Source: Pseudarthrobacter sp. AL07
Lineage (GTDB): Bacteria > Actinomycetota > Actinomycetes > Actinomycetales > Micrococcaceae
Direction of reading: 5' to 3'
Assembly: GCF_029960665.1 (NCBI RefSeq)
Contig: NZ_JASBRB010000002.1
Location: 277,577 to 341,576 of the forward strand
DNA: 64,000 nucleotides
The position numbers and the translations under genes are program-made. This document shows positions 1-9,942 of this stretch, piece by piece (position 1 is the first letter of the stretch; every line of letters begins with the position of its first letter). A model generated the notes under the pieces. The model saw only the letters and a list, made by a program, of their open reading frames with translations. It ran no database searches and was not told the DNA's origin.

Positions 1-657
1 CCAAATCCTGTCGCCTTCGAGCAGGAAGAAGATCAGGATGAACAGCGCCAGCACCATTCCCGCGGCGAAGTGGCCCGCAGTGCTGCCAAAGGACAACGCA
101 CCGCTGAGTATGCTGCTGCTGTTGTCCTGGAGTGCGGTGGAGGCTTCTTTGAGGTACTGGTCGATCTGGTCGGCGGTGAGGTGCAGGGGTCCATCGGCCA
201 GCCAGTCCTGGATCTGCTTCACACCCGTCAACGACTGGGACCACAGTTCGCCAAAACCTGAAGTCAGCTGGCGGCCTACCAGGGCAAGGGCACCAACGAT
301 CACTCCGATGAAACCCACCACCGTGATGGCCACCGCGGCACCGTTTGGCAGCCGCCTCCTGCTAAGCCAGCGCACCACGGGGCTCAGCAGCCCGGCCAGC
401 AGTGCAGCCACCATCACGGGAATGATCAGGAAGCTGATCCGGCTGAACAGCCAGACCAGGGCGCCAGCCATCAGCAGGATGAGGCCGAGCCGCCATGCCC
501 ACGACGCTGCGATCCGGATGCCGTACGGAATGTCCTGCTCCAGATCCCGGTCCGCCCGCAGGCTGCCCGGGGCGGCAGTTTCCACCGGCCGGTCCGTAGC
601 AGGCAGCGTGCCTGTGGGCAATGAATCGGATGGGGCGGCGTCCTTGTCTGGCGTCAT
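1..657 (-). CDS. AI-2E family transporter (PerM-like), 3' end outside window
   Basis: Partial gene reading out of the left edge; 219 codons are present. After a hydrophilic N-terminus of about 45 residues come paired hydrophobic segments (around LGLILLMAGALVWLF and FLIIPVMVAALLAGLLSPVV) with the RRRLPNGAAVAIT turn, a further membrane segment, an amphipathic extracytoplasmic stretch, and a segment ending FILIFFLLEGDRIW where the window stops. This order is that of the AI-2E exporter / PerM permease family, whose members usually have about 350 residues and roughly eight membrane segments. The ATG at 657 is the only good start. It lies 40 bp downstream of the epimerase gene on the same strand. 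The substrate cannot be told from sequence; the family name should not be read as proof of autoinducer export. Confidence 0.8.
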   Translation of the reverse strand, partial: MTPDKDAAPSDSLPTGTLPATDRPVETAAPGSLRADRDLEQDIPYGIRIAASWAWRLGLILLMAGALVWLFSRISFLIIPVMVAALLAGLLSPVVRWLSRRRLPNGAAVAITVVGFIGVIVGALALVGRQLTSGFGELWSQSLTGVKQIQDWLADGPLHLTADQIDQYLKEASTALQDNSSSILSGALSFGSTAGHFAAGMVLALFILIFFLLEGDRIW

Positions 658-697
658 AGCCTAATACTTCCTCAGCACCGGCCCTTATGCGAAACGG

Positions 698-1657
698 CTA
701 CCCGGCCCCGCCCAGTACAGCCTCTATCCCCCAGGCCATCGTGAACGCTTCCCCGGCCGGAAGCCAGCGCAGCCCGTCACCGGAGTTGAAGGCATTGGCC
801 GGACCCGTCATGGGTTCGATGGCTACCGCCTTGAGCCTGCCAGGCAGTTCGGTTGTCACGAAGATGTGGACGTAGCCGCAGGATTCGTCCTGCCACAAGG
901 TCACGCTGCGGCCGTCAGGTGCACTGAGCACATGGCGGGCCGCCCCGCCGTCGAACGTAATGTCCGTCAAGGCGACGTCGACCTCGAGGCCCCCCAGCCG
1001 TTGACCGTTGCGGAAGTCACTGTCCCCGCTAACGGGTTCGGAGCTGCGCGGGATCAGGCGTTCGTCCGCCACCAGGCGGGTATCGGCGGCAACGGTCAGG
1101 GTCAAGTGGTCCACGTCCGCATCGCCCAGCCGCAGGTATGGGTGGGCGCCCAGGACGAACGGCGCCGGGGCGTTGGAATCGTTGACCAGCGTCTGGCGGA
1201 CTTCCAGACCAAGATCCTCAGTCAGGAAGTACTGGACCCGGTGCCGGACCAGGAACGGGTAGCCATGCTGCGGGAAGACCGTCGCCTCAAGAGTCACGGA
1301 ATATTGCGATTCATCAACCAGGCTGTAGGCGGAGTTGCGGAGCAGTCCATGGCTTGCGTTGTTCCGTGAAACCTCCGTGATGTCCAGCTGCTGCTTCTTT
1401 CCGTCGAGGTACCAGACCCCGTCCTCCACCCTGTTTGCCCAAGGGGCGAGAGTGATTCCGGCCGCGCCCGGGGAAATCTCATCGTCCCCATACGTCTCGG
1501 TGAGCAGGACACCTGCGCGGCTGTACAGCCGCAGGCCGGCGGCAAGCTCGGTCACTACGGCCAGCGCGTCACCCCGGCGGAGTTCGTACTGCCGGCCGGT
1601 GGCGTAGGTCTGGAATCCGGCGGGAATGCCCGTGTCCGGGGTTGCACTCGAAGTCAT
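698..1657 (-). CDS. aldose 1-epimerase family protein (GalM-like)
   Basis: Predicted 319-residue sugar mutarotase-like enzyme that would interconvert anomers of galactose or a related aldose. The mutarotase beta-sandwich family is suggested by TLAPWANRVEDG near residue 65, NNASHGLLRNSAY near residue 98 (the HG motif), the FVLGAHPYLRLGD segment with its catalytic-type histidine, and a late VAIEPMTGPANAFNSGDGL containing the conserved acidic residue and the family's ending. A longer frame opens at 1702, but the ATG at 1657 gives the family-like beginning. It diverges from galT-galK, and the shared 150-bp intergenic region carries a direct repeat that could be the operator for both. Context supports a role feeding alpha-galactose to galactokinase; the exact sugar is inferred. 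Confidence 0.85.
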   Translation of the reverse strand: MTSSATPDTGIPAGFQTYATGRQYELRRGDALAVVTELAAGLRLYSRAGVLLTETYGDDEISPGAAGITLAPWANRVEDGVWYLDGKKQQLDITEVSRNNASHGLLRNSAYSLVDESQYSVTLEATVFPQHGYPFLVRHRVQYFLTEDLGLEVRQTLVNDSNAPAPFVLGAHPYLRLGDADVDHLTLTVAADTRLVADERLIPRSSEPVSGDSDFRNGQRLGGLEVDVALTDITFDGGAARHVLSAPDGRSVTLWQDESCGYVHIFVTTELPGRLKAVAIEPMTGPANAFNSGDGLRWLPAGEAFTMAWGIEAVLGGAG

Positions 1658-1710
1658 GAGCACCACCGTAACAGGGGCACGGCCAGCCTGCCATTGTCGC
1701 AAATGTTATC

Positions 1711-1742
1711 TTTTGTGTGAAACTATTCTTTTTTGAGCGAAA
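1711..1742. promoter_or_regulatory. direct-repeat operator candidate between galM-like gene and galT
   Basis: Two 12-bp copies, TTTTGTGTGAAA (1711-1722) and TTTTGAGCGAAA (1731-1742), match at 10 of 12 positions and are spaced 20 bp start to start, about two helical turns. They sit in the AT-rich centre of the divergent promoter region. Direct repeats of this type are common for DeoR-family sugar regulators, but no regulator gene lies in view, so the assignment is inference. Confidence 0.4.
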
Positions 1743-1807
1743 TGTGGGATGATCGAGGCAACGGACGCCCGCCATCTGCCGGCACCAGCACGCAAAGGAC
1801 CCCCGCC

Positions 1808-2976
1808 ATGACAGGTATCACCGCCACAACGCTCGCCGATGGCCGGGAGCTGATCTACTTCGACGACGGCGCTACCGCCCAGCCCCGCACAGCGTCCACC
1901 ACCACCGATCACCGGCCGCTGCCGGAGCGCGGTCAGCCCGGCGAGGTCCGGTTCGATGCCCTCAGCGACGAGTGGGTGGCCGTCGCAGCCCATCGGCAGT
2001 CCCGCACGCATCTCCCGCCGGCCGACCAGTGCCCCATCTGTCCCACCACGCCGAACAACCCCTCCGAGATCCCCGCCCCCGACTACGACGTTGTGGTGTT
2101 TGAAAACCGCTTCCCGTCGCTGGGTCCGGCGGTGGGACCTGTGCCGTCCGCCCCGGCCTGGGGCAGCACGGGGCCCGCCTACGGACGCTGCGAAGTAGTG
2201 GCGTTCACACCCGAGCACACGGGATCCTTCAGCGCCCTGAGTGAGGCGCGCGCCCGGACTGTTGTAGAGGCATTGGCGCACCGCACCGAAGCCCTCAGCA
2301 AACTGCCGGGGATCAAGCAGGTGTTCCCGTTCGAAAACCGCGGGGCCGACATCGGCGTCACGCTTCACCACCCGCACGGGCAGATCTATGCGTACCCTTA
2401 CGTCACGCCCCGCGCAGGGGTCATCGGAGCGGCAGCACGCAAGTTCTATGATGGGTCCGACGGGCGGCAGACGCTCACGGGCTCGCTGCTGCAGGCAGAA
2501 CGGGAGGACGGGAGCCGAATGGTGATGGAGGGCGAGAACTTCAGCGCCTACGTACCGTTCGCTGCCCGCTGGCCGTTGGAGATCCACCTGGTGCCGCACC
2601 GGCAGGTGCCCGACCTGGCCACCCTGAGCGGGGAGGAAAGGGATGAACTGGCGCATGTCTACCTTCACTTGCTTAAACGGCTGGATGCGCTGTATCCGAC
2701 GCCGACACCCTACATATCAGCCTGGCACCAGGCTCCCCTCGACGACCTCCTGCGACCCGCAAGCTACCTGCACCTCCAGCTGACGTCGCCCCGCCGGGCA
2801 GCGGACAAGCTCAAGTTCCTGGCCGGCTCCGAGGCCGCTATGGGCGCCTTCATCAACGACACCACCCCGGAAAGCGTCGCCGAGCGGCTCCGTGCCGTGG
2901 TGGTCCCCGAATCCAGCCCGTTCCCTGACACGATCGCCGCCGCCCCTCTGGGGGCACTGCCTGAAGGAGCACACGC

Positions 2977-2980
<4 letters not shown>
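1808..2980 (+). CDS. galT: galactose-1-phosphate uridylyltransferase
   Basis: Leloir pathway enzyme: transfers UMP from UDP-glucose to galactose 1-phosphate. The 390-residue product has the catalytic HPHGQIYAYPY motif (the second His is the uridylylated nucleophile), the zinc-type CPICP near residue 74, and the C-terminal HLQLTSPRRAADKLKF block. The frame is open from 1733, but the ATG at 1808 has AAAGGA upstream at good spacing and gives the usual length. It overlaps galK by 4 bp (GTGA), so the two are translationally coupled. Divergent from the GalM-like gene. Confidence 0.95.
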
Positions 2981-4206
<1,226 letters not shown>

Positions 4207-4223
4207 CGCGGATACGCGCAAAA

Positions 4224-4266
4224 AAGAGGGCCCGCCTGATGCGAAATGCATCGGTGGGGCCCTCTT
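4224..4266. terminator. bidirectional hairpin terminator between galK and the Bax inhibitor-like gene
   Basis: Arms AAGAGGGCCC (4224-4233) and GGGCCCTCTT (4257-4266) pair perfectly, and the inside continues with a partial stem around TGATGC/GCATCG. A-tract on the left and T-rich sequence on the right let it act in both directions between two convergent genes. Confidence 0.85.
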
Positions 4267-4307
4267 CTTATTGGACAGAATTACGACGGCGAACGCCGGG
4301 TTTGTTG

Positions 4308-5207
4308 TCAGTCCTCGCCGCGGAGGATCGCCAGGACGCGGATGATCTCCACGTAGAGCCAGACCAGGGTTACCGTCAGGCCAAAGGCAGCAGTCCAGGA
4401 GAAGCGCTGCGGGGCGCCGCTCTGCACGCCGGCTTCGATGCTCGTGAAGTCCATCACCAGGGAGAACGCAGCCAGACCGATGGCCAGGATGCCGATGACA
4501 ACACCAATAATGCCGCTGCGCAGGCCGAAGGGTTCCGTCGTCATACCCGTCATCATCATCACGAGGTTGACCACGGAGAACAGTCCGTAACCCACCATGG
4601 CGATCATGAAGAACTTCATGGCCTTGGGCGAGGCGCGCACCTTGCCGCTCTTGAACAGGAGCAGCGTCACGGTGAACACGGACAGCGTGCCGATGACGGC
4701 CTGCAGCCCGACGCCCGGGTACATCAGGTCGAGTACGCGGGTAAGCCCGCCGAGGAACAGGCCTTCGAGTCCGGCATAGGCCAGGATCAGGGCTGGTGAT
4801 GGCTGCTTCTTGAATGTGTTGACCAATGCCAGGACAAAGCCGCCCAGTGCACCGACGATCATCAGCATGCTGGCCAGCCCCATGCTGACGAACAGGGTCA
4901 CCGCGGCACCTGCCAACAGGACTCCGAGGCAGGCCGCTGTCTTGACGATGACATCGTCGTACGTCATCCGGCCGGTGTCTGCGGGACCTGCGGCCGGCTG
5001 GTTGTACATCTGGCGCAACTGCTCGTCGGTCATGTTCTGCTGCTGGCCCCAACCGTTCTGGGGATCCATGACCTGGCCGGGAGCCCGCTGGCCATAAGGC
5101 TGCTGGCCGTACTGTGCCTGTCCGTAGGGTGCCTGCGGGACACGCGGTGCCTGCGTTGCTCCACGGAAATTCTTTCCGTTGAAGATCGGGTTTCCGCCAA
5201 GTGCCAT
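4308..5207 (-). CDS. Bax inhibitor-1/YccA family membrane protein
   Basis: 299-residue membrane protein with about seven hydrophobic segments from residue 85 to the end (for example VIVKTAACLGVLLAGAAVTLFV and FKSGKVRASPKAMKFFMIAMVGYGLFS in part), matching the actinobacterial branch of the Bax inhibitor-1 superfamily. The first 80 residues are a soluble tail rich in Gln, Pro, Tyr and Gly (repeated YGQ units), a common low-complexity N-terminus in this branch. Start ATG 5207; the protein ends VEIIRVLAILRGED. Some bacterial family members act as calcium leak channels; the role here is unknown. It is monocistronic and convergent with galK. Confidence 0.85.
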   Translation of the reverse strand: MALGGNPIFNGKNFRGATQAPRVPQAPYGQAQYGQQPYGQRAPGQVMDPQNGWGQQQNMTDEQLRQMYNQPAAGPADTGRMTYDDVIVKTAACLGVLLAGAAVTLFVSMGLASMLMIVGALGGFVLALVNTFKKQPSPALILAYAGLEGLFLGGLTRVLDLMYPGVGLQAVIGTLSVFTVTLLLFKSGKVRASPKAMKFFMIAMVGYGLFSVVNLVMMMTGMTTEPFGLRSGIIGVVIGILAIGLAAFSLVMDFTSIEAGVQSGAPQRFSWTAAFGLTVTLVWLYVEIIRVLAILRGED

Positions 5208-5648
5208 TGCTGGTGTCCTCCAAGTAAAGGGTTGAGTCGTGACTTAAGAACCACGCTACCAATATCTACGCGCTCACGCCCCAATAAGTTCCCCGTCCAT
5301 GGCGCCGAAACGCAACCGTGATGCATCCGGGTGGACGGTCGCACGCGCCGCCGGGCAGCGCGTAGGCCAGGCCACCCCATGAGGAATACTGCTGATCAAC
5401 AGAAGTTTCTTTGCGAACACTTTGCCAATGCACCATGGCTGTAACGCAGTTGTTATGCGATCGCTACCCGACGGCCTCCCCCCAGCTTAAAATTTGCCCC
5501 TGACGAGCTGTAACATAAACCACACACGGTGACGGATATCACAATCAGGCCCCCAGTCTGCGGAAAGCACCCCTATCCGTCCTGTGATGTTTGCAGTGGT
5601 TGCAATGGCGCATCCCTGGCCACCCCACCCAAGTGGAGGATTTTAATT
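5208..5648. promoter_or_regulatory. intergenic promoter region for the Bax inhibitor-like gene and the liv operon
   Basis: 441 bp with no gene I can support. It should hold the promoter of the leftward membrane-protein gene and that of livH. I see no riboswitch or RNA gene. A CRP-type inverted repeat lies at 5529-5542. In the first 40 codons before the chosen livH start the frame is open but has an unlikely Cys-rich composition, which supports treating that stretch as leader. Confidence 0.5.
5529..5542. promoter_or_regulatory. CRP/GlxR-type inverted repeat upstream of livH
   Basis: GTGA-N6-TCAC (GTGACGGATATCAC), the core of the CRP/GlxR consensus TGTGA-N6-TCACA, lies 107 bp before the livH start. 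A second site of the same form precedes the gene for the likely cognate binding protein at 11390-11403. Binding by a CRP-family regulator is inferred. Confidence 0.45.
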
Positions 5649-6989
5649 TTGAGAAGTACACCCAAAGGCTCGCCGCACAGACGGCCGGGCGGATTGCTGA
5701 AAGTGATAGGGGCCGTCTTTGCCTCTGTCGTGGCGATACTGCTCGCCGTCGCCCCGGCATCACAAGCCACTTCGCCGTCTCCGACACCATCCCCGTCGAT
5801 TACGACCTTCCAGAACAACATCAGCGGCTTCCTTCGGGATGACGCGCGCGCCCCCATCGCGGATGTGACCATAACCGCCAGGAGCGGGGACTTCGAAGGG
5901 ACCGCCAAATCCGCGGCCAACGGGTCCTGGAGCATCGGCGTCCCTGTCCAGGGCACCTACGAGATCGAGCTGGACGAATCGACCCTGCCAGAGGGCATCA
6001 AGCTTGCGGACGGCCAGGAAAACCCCCGCAGTGTCACGTTCAGCCAGACCTCGAACCTCTCCGTGATTTTCGCCTTCGGTGAGGGGATCGTGGTCCAGCA
6101 GCAGGACTTCGGCCAGAACCTCCTGAACCGGCTCGTAGCGGGGTTGAGCTTTGGTCTCCTGTTGGCGCTGGCTTCGGTGGGACTTTCCCTGATCTTCGGA
6201 ACCACGGGGCTGACTAACTTCGCCCACGGGGAAATGGTCACCCTCGGCGCGGTCCTGGTCTTCGCCTTTAACGCAATCGGCCTTCCCTTCTGGCTTGCGT
6301 TGATCCTCTCGCTCCTCGGCGGCGGCCTCTTCGGTTACGTCCAGGACGCCGGACTCTGGAAGCCGCTTCGCCGCCGCGGAACAGGCCTGGTGCCCATGAT
6401 GATCGTCAGCATCGGACTCGCCCTCTCCGTCCGGTACGTCATCCAGTTCTTCTTTGGCGGCGCCACTCAGCAACTGCCGTTTGCCCAGAGTGCCGAGATT
6501 CAACTGGGTCCGGTGTCGATCTCTCCCAATAACCTCTGGTCCCTCGTCATCAGCGCTATCGTGATTGCCCTGATCGGAATCGTCCTCTTGAAAACCCGGC
6601 TGGGCAAGGCCACCCGCGCGGTGGCTGACAATCCCGCCTTGGCGGCTGCCTCGGGCATCGACGTCGACTCGGTCATCCGGATTGTCTGGGTTACCGGTGG
6701 CATGCTGGCCTCCCTCGGTGGAATCCTTTGGGCCTACTACCGGCCGGGCGTAACCTTCGACATGGGTTCGCAGATCCTGCTGCTCATCTTCGCCGGTGTG
6801 ACCCTGGGCGGTCTCGGCACCGTCTTTGGCGCCCTCATCGGGTCCATCATCGTCGGCATCTTCGTGGAGCTGACTACCGTTTTCGGCCTCGCGGCCGACC
6901 TCAAGTACGTGGGAGCACTGTTCATCATGATTGTTGTCCTCTTGTTCCGGCCCCAGGGCATCCTGGGTCGTCGCGAGCGCGTGGGTTAG
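5649..6989 (+). CDS. livH: branched-chain amino acid ABC permease LivH with N-terminal secreted beta-domain
   Basis: Membrane subunit of a LIV-type importer, 446 residues from a TTG start at 5649. GGAGGA at 5635-5640 with 8-nt spacing decides this start over the open frame from 5529. The N-terminus is a signal-like segment (basic RSTPKGSPHRRPGG, then LLKVIGAVFASVVAILLAVAPASQA in part), followed by about 85 residues resembling a carboxypeptidase-regulatory-like fold (NNISGFLRDDARAPIADVTI, then GSWSIGVPVQGTYEIELDE). The LivH core then starts near residue 150 with GLSFGLLLALASVGLSLIFG and TTGLTNFAHGEMVTLGA, and ends FRPQGILGRRERVG. Ordinary LivH has about 290 residues, so about 150 are extra. 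The added domain should lie outside the membrane, where it could meet the binding protein. First gene of livHMGF. Confidence 0.88.
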   Translation: MRSTPKGSPHRRPGGLLKVIGAVFASVVAILLAVAPASQATSPSPTPSPSITTFQNNISGFLRDDARAPIADVTITARSGDFEGTAKSAANGSWSIGVPVQGTYEIELDESTLPEGIKLADGQENPRSVTFSQTSNLSVIFAFGEGIVVQQQDFGQNLLNRLVAGLSFGLLLALASVGLSLIFGTTGLTNFAHGEMVTLGAVLVFAFNAIGLPFWLALILSLLGGGLFGYVQDAGLWKPLRRRGTGLVPMMIVSIGLALSVRYVIQFFFGGATQQLPFAQSAEIQLGPVSISPNNLWSLVISAIVIALIGIVLLKTRLGKATRAVADNPALAAASGIDVDSVIRIVWVTGGMLASLGGILWAYYRPGVTFDMGSQILLLIFAGVTLGGLGTVFGALIGSIIVGIFVELTTVFGLAADLKYVGALFIMIVVLLFRPQGILGRRERVG

Positions 6990-6998
6990 GAGACAGCC

Positions 6999-7967
6999 AT
7001 GGATTTCGGATTCATTTTCTCCAGCGCTGCCAGCGAACTCTTCAGCCCGACCACCGCGGCCTATGCACTTGCTGCCCTCGGACTGGCAGTCCACTTCGGC
7101 TACTCCGGCCTGCTGAACTTTGGCCAGGCCGGCTTTATGGCGGTGGGCGCCTACGGCTTCGCCATCTCCACGCTCACCTTTGGCGTGCCCTTCTTTGTGG
7201 GACTGGTCATCGCCGTGATCTGCTCGGTCATCTTCGCGATGCTCCTGGGCATCCCCACCCTGCGGCTGCGCGCGGACTACCTGGCAATCGTCACGATCGC
7301 GGCCGCGGAAATCGTCCGCTACATTGTCACAACCAACCAGCTGACCGCCGTGACCGGTTCGGCCAACGGCCTGGCCGCCTTCGAAGGCGGGTTCTACGCC
7401 ATGAACCCGTTCCCCGCGGGCTCGTACATGGGTATGAACAACCGGGACTTCTTCATCCGCATAGTCGGCTGGGGCCTTGTCATCGTCTGCTGCACCCTGG
7501 TGTGGCTGCTGATGAGGAGCCCCTGGGGCCGCGTACTCAAAGGCATCCGCGAGGACGAAAACGCGGTCCGGTCCCTCGGCAAGAACGTATACGCCTACAA
7601 AATGCAGGCCCTCATCATCGGCGGCGTGCTCGGCGCCCTGGCGGGCATGATTTTTACGCTCCCCCGCGGCGCAGTCCAGCCGGCCAACTACGGCACCGAA
7701 CTGACGTTCTTCCTGTACACCTGCCTGCTGCTCGGCGGCCTCGGCACGGTGCTGGGACCTGTAATCGGCGCGATGATCTTCTGGGTGGTACTGTCCCTCA
7801 CACAGGGCATCCTGTATGGCCTGATCGAATCCGGCGCCGTCACCTGGCTGAACACAGTCCAGGCCGGCCAGCTGCGTTACATCCTTGTGGGTGTCGCACT
7901 GATGCTGCTGATGATCTTCAGGCCCCAGGGCGTCTTCGGCAACAAGAAGGAGTTGGCGTTCGCATGA
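6999..7967 (+). CDS. livM: branched-chain amino acid ABC permease LivM
   Basis: Second membrane subunit of the LIV-type importer, 322 residues, normal family length. The conserved LivM blocks are present: YALAALGLAVHFGYSGLLNF then GQAGFMAVGAYGFA, GIPTLRLRADYLAIVTIAAAEIVR, the EAA-like LKGIREDENAVRSLGKNVYAYKM, and the C-terminal RYILVGVALMLLMIFRPQG. ATG at 6999 follows livH by 9 bp with GGAGA upstream, and the stop overlaps livG by 4 bp (ATGA). Confidence 0.93.
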   Translation: MDFGFIFSSAASELFSPTTAAYALAALGLAVHFGYSGLLNFGQAGFMAVGAYGFAISTLTFGVPFFVGLVIAVICSVIFAMLLGIPTLRLRADYLAIVTIAAAEIVRYIVTTNQLTAVTGSANGLAAFEGGFYAMNPFPAGSYMGMNNRDFFIRIVGWGLVIVCCTLVWLLMRSPWGRVLKGIREDENAVRSLGKNVYAYKMQALIIGGVLGALAGMIFTLPRGAVQPANYGTELTFFLYTCLLLGGLGTVLGPVIGAMIFWVVLSLTQGILYGLIESGAVTWLNTVQAGQLRYILVGVALMLLMIFRPQGVFGNKKELAFA

Positions 7968-8986
7968 GCACGCATAGCGAAGAACCCCGTCCGCCGGTGG
8001 AAATTGACTACATGACGGACACGCGTCCGATCTCAGCCGGGGACAACGTCCCCGGCTGCAAGAAGCGCGATCCGATCGTGGTGGCGGAAAACGTCACCCG
8101 CAGCTTCGGCGGCATCAACGCCGTCGACGTCGAATACCTGGAGATCCCGCGGCACAAGATCACCGCGCTGATCGGCCCGAACGGTGCAGGCAAGACCACC
8201 CTCTTCAATCTGCTGACCGGATTCGATATGCCGAACTCGGGCAAATGGCAGTTCGAAGGCAACAGCCTTGCCGGCGTTTCATCCTACAAAGTGGCACGGA
8301 TGGGGATGGTGAGGACCTTCCAGCTGACTAAGGTCATGGGAAAGCTCACCGTTATGGAGAACATGCGGCTCGGCGGTTCGGAACAGCCCGGTGAACGCCT
8401 CTCCAAGGCCCTGTTCAAGGGCCTCTGGGGCGGCCGGGAAAAGGAGATCACTGCCCAGGCGAACGTCCTGCTGGAGAAGTTTAAGCTGGACGCCAAGAAG
8501 GACGACTACGCTGCCTCGCTTTCCGGAGGCCAGCGGAAACTCCTGGAAATGGCACGCTCGCTGATGGTCAGGCCCAAGCTGGTCATGCTGGACGAGCCCA
8601 TGGCAGGCGTCAACCCGGCGCTGACCCAGTCCCTCCTGGACCACATCAAGAACCTCAAGGCGGAAGGCATGACCGTGCTCTTCGTAGAGCACGACATGAA
8701 CATGGTGCGCCATATTGCCGATTGGGTGGTGGTAATGGCGGAAGGAAAGATCGTTGCCGAGGGCCCTCCTGGCGAAGTCATGAAGAATCCGGCAGTCATC
8801 GATGCCTACCTGGGAGCCCATCACGACGTCGATCTCGGCGACGCCGAGGGCATCAAGGAACTTGCAGCCGAGCTGGTGGCCGACGAGGAATCGATTGTCG
8901 GTACTGAGAACGCGGGAATCATCGCCATTGATGTAGTCGCGGCCGAATCAGACGAAGCCCGCCATAAGAGGAAGGACAGCGAATGA
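7964..8986 (+). CDS. livG: branched-chain amino acid ABC ATP-binding protein LivG
   Basis: Cytoplasmic ATPase of the LIV importer, 340 residues. It has Walker A GPNGAGKTT, the LivG-type TFQLTKVMGKLTVMENM Q-loop region, signature LSGGQRKLLEMARSL, Walker B LVMLDEPMAGVNP and switch His in VLFVEHDMNMVRHI. Family members have about 250-260 residues; here there are about 45 extra residues before the NBD and an acidic tail of about 50 residues after the core, both probably soluble appendages. Start ATG 7964 overlaps the livM stop; the stop overlaps livF. The frame continues open far upstream inside livM, but that part is not coding for this protein. Confidence 0.92.
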   Translation: MSTHSEEPRPPVEIDYMTDTRPISAGDNVPGCKKRDPIVVAENVTRSFGGINAVDVEYLEIPRHKITALIGPNGAGKTTLFNLLTGFDMPNSGKWQFEGNSLAGVSSYKVARMGMVRTFQLTKVMGKLTVMENMRLGGSEQPGERLSKALFKGLWGGREKEITAQANVLLEKFKLDAKKDDYAASLSGGQRKLLEMARSLMVRPKLVMLDEPMAGVNPALTQSLLDHIKNLKAEGMTVLFVEHDMNMVRHIADWVVVMAEGKIVAEGPPGEVMKNPAVIDAYLGAHHDVDLGDAEGIKELAAELVADEESIVGTENAGIIAIDVVAAESDEARHKRKDSE

Positions 8987-9753
8987 GTGCCACAAGCGCG
9001 GCTCCGGCCGCAAGCACCGCCGGCTCCCAGGACTCGGTAGTCAAGGTGACGGACCTCGTTGCTGGGTACCTCCCGGGCGTGAACATCCTGAACGGTTGCA
9101 ACATCGAAGCCCGCAAGGGTGAACTGATCGGCATCATTGGCCCTAACGGGGCCGGCAAATCGACGCTTCTCAAGGCCATGTTCGGCCTGGTGAAAGTCCA
9201 TTCGGGCACCGTCGTGGTGCGCGGCCAGGACATCACAGGGCTGAAGGCCAACAAATTGGTGACCAAAGGCGTGGGATTCGTCCCGCAGAACAACAATGTG
9301 TTCGCCACGCTGACTATCGAAGAGAACATGCAGATGGGCATGTTCCAGCGCCCCAAGGACTTCGCCGAGCGATTTGATTTTGTGACCAGCCTGTTTCCTG
9401 AGCTCGGCAAGCGCCGGGCCCAGCGGGCCGGGTCGCTCTCCGGCGGCGAACGTCAGATGGTGGCCATGGGACGCGCGCTGATGATGGAGCCCGCCGTCCT
9501 GCTCCTTGATGAGCCCTCCGCAGGCCTATCCCCCGTCAAGCAGGACGAAACCTTCTTGCGGGTGCACGAGATCAACCGGGCGGGCGTCTCCGTCATCATG
9601 GTGGAACAGAATGCCCGCCGTTGCCTCCAGATCTGCGACCGCGCGTATGTGCTGGACCAAGGCCGGGACGCTTACACCGGAACCGGCCGGGAACTGATGA
9701 AGGACCCGAAGGTGATCCAGCTCTACCTAGGTACGCTGGCCGACGAGGTCTAA
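8983..9753 (+). CDS. livF: branched-chain amino acid ABC ATP-binding protein LivF
   Basis: Second ATPase of the importer, 256 residues. Walker [18 protein letters not shown], the LivF-type VGFVPQNNNVFATLTIEENM, signature LSGGERQMVAMGRAL, Walker B VLLLDEPSAGLSP and VIMVEQNARRCLQICDRAYV identify it. ATG at 8983 overlaps livG by 4 bp. A hairpin terminator 20 bp after the stop closes the livHMGF operon. Confidence 0.95.
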   Translation: MSATSAAPAASTAGSQDSVVKVTDLVAGYLPGVNILNGCNIEARKGELIGIIGPNGAGKSTLLKAMFGLVKVHSGTVVVRGQDITGLKANKLVTKGVGFVPQNNNVFATLTIEENMQMGMFQRPKDFAERFDFVTSLFPELGKRRAQRAGSLSGGERQMVAMGRALMMEPAVLLLDEPSAGLSPVKQDETFLRVHEINRAGVSVIMVEQNARRCLQICDRAYVLDQGRDAYTGTGRELMKDPKVIQLYLGTLADEV

Positions 9754-9772
9754 GCCGCAGCCGGAACTGCAG

Positions 9773-9802
9773 AAGGGCCGTCACCGTCCGGTGGCGGCCC
9801 TT
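9773..9802 (+). terminator. terminator of livHMGF
   Basis: A 13-bp stem (9773-9785 with 9790-9802, one G-T pair) and a 4-nt loop, followed by a short T-run. It lies 20 bp after the livF stop. Confidence 0.85.
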
Positions 9803-9888
9803 TCTGCGTGCTTGGCATTCCCCGGCGCCGTCCGGGCGCCTCCGGCAGCCACTTGCTCGGCGCTTGACTTACCCCCTAAAGGACACAA

Positions 9889-9928
9889 AAAGAACCCCCG
9901 CCCGGTGCACTCCGGGCGGGGGTTCTTT
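9889..9928. terminator. terminator of the substrate-binding protein gene
   Basis: Perfect 17-bp stem 9889-9905 with 9912-9928, flanked by A-run on the left and T-run on the right. It lies just beyond the stop of the leftward lipoprotein gene and can also stop transcription from livF. Confidence 0.88.
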
Positions 9929-9942
9929 GTGCAGGAAACGGC

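Noticed and set aside
5760..7094. Minus-strand open frame of about 444 codons under livH
   Set aside because: Composition (Asp, Glu, Gly, His-rich, no hydrophobic pattern) is that of the complement of a membrane-protein gene; no start or ribosome site.
6728..7963. Upstream open extension of the livG frame through livM
   Set aside because: The ATG at 7964 overlaps the livM stop and gives a normal N-terminus; the extension is Arg/Pro/His-rich shadow sequence.
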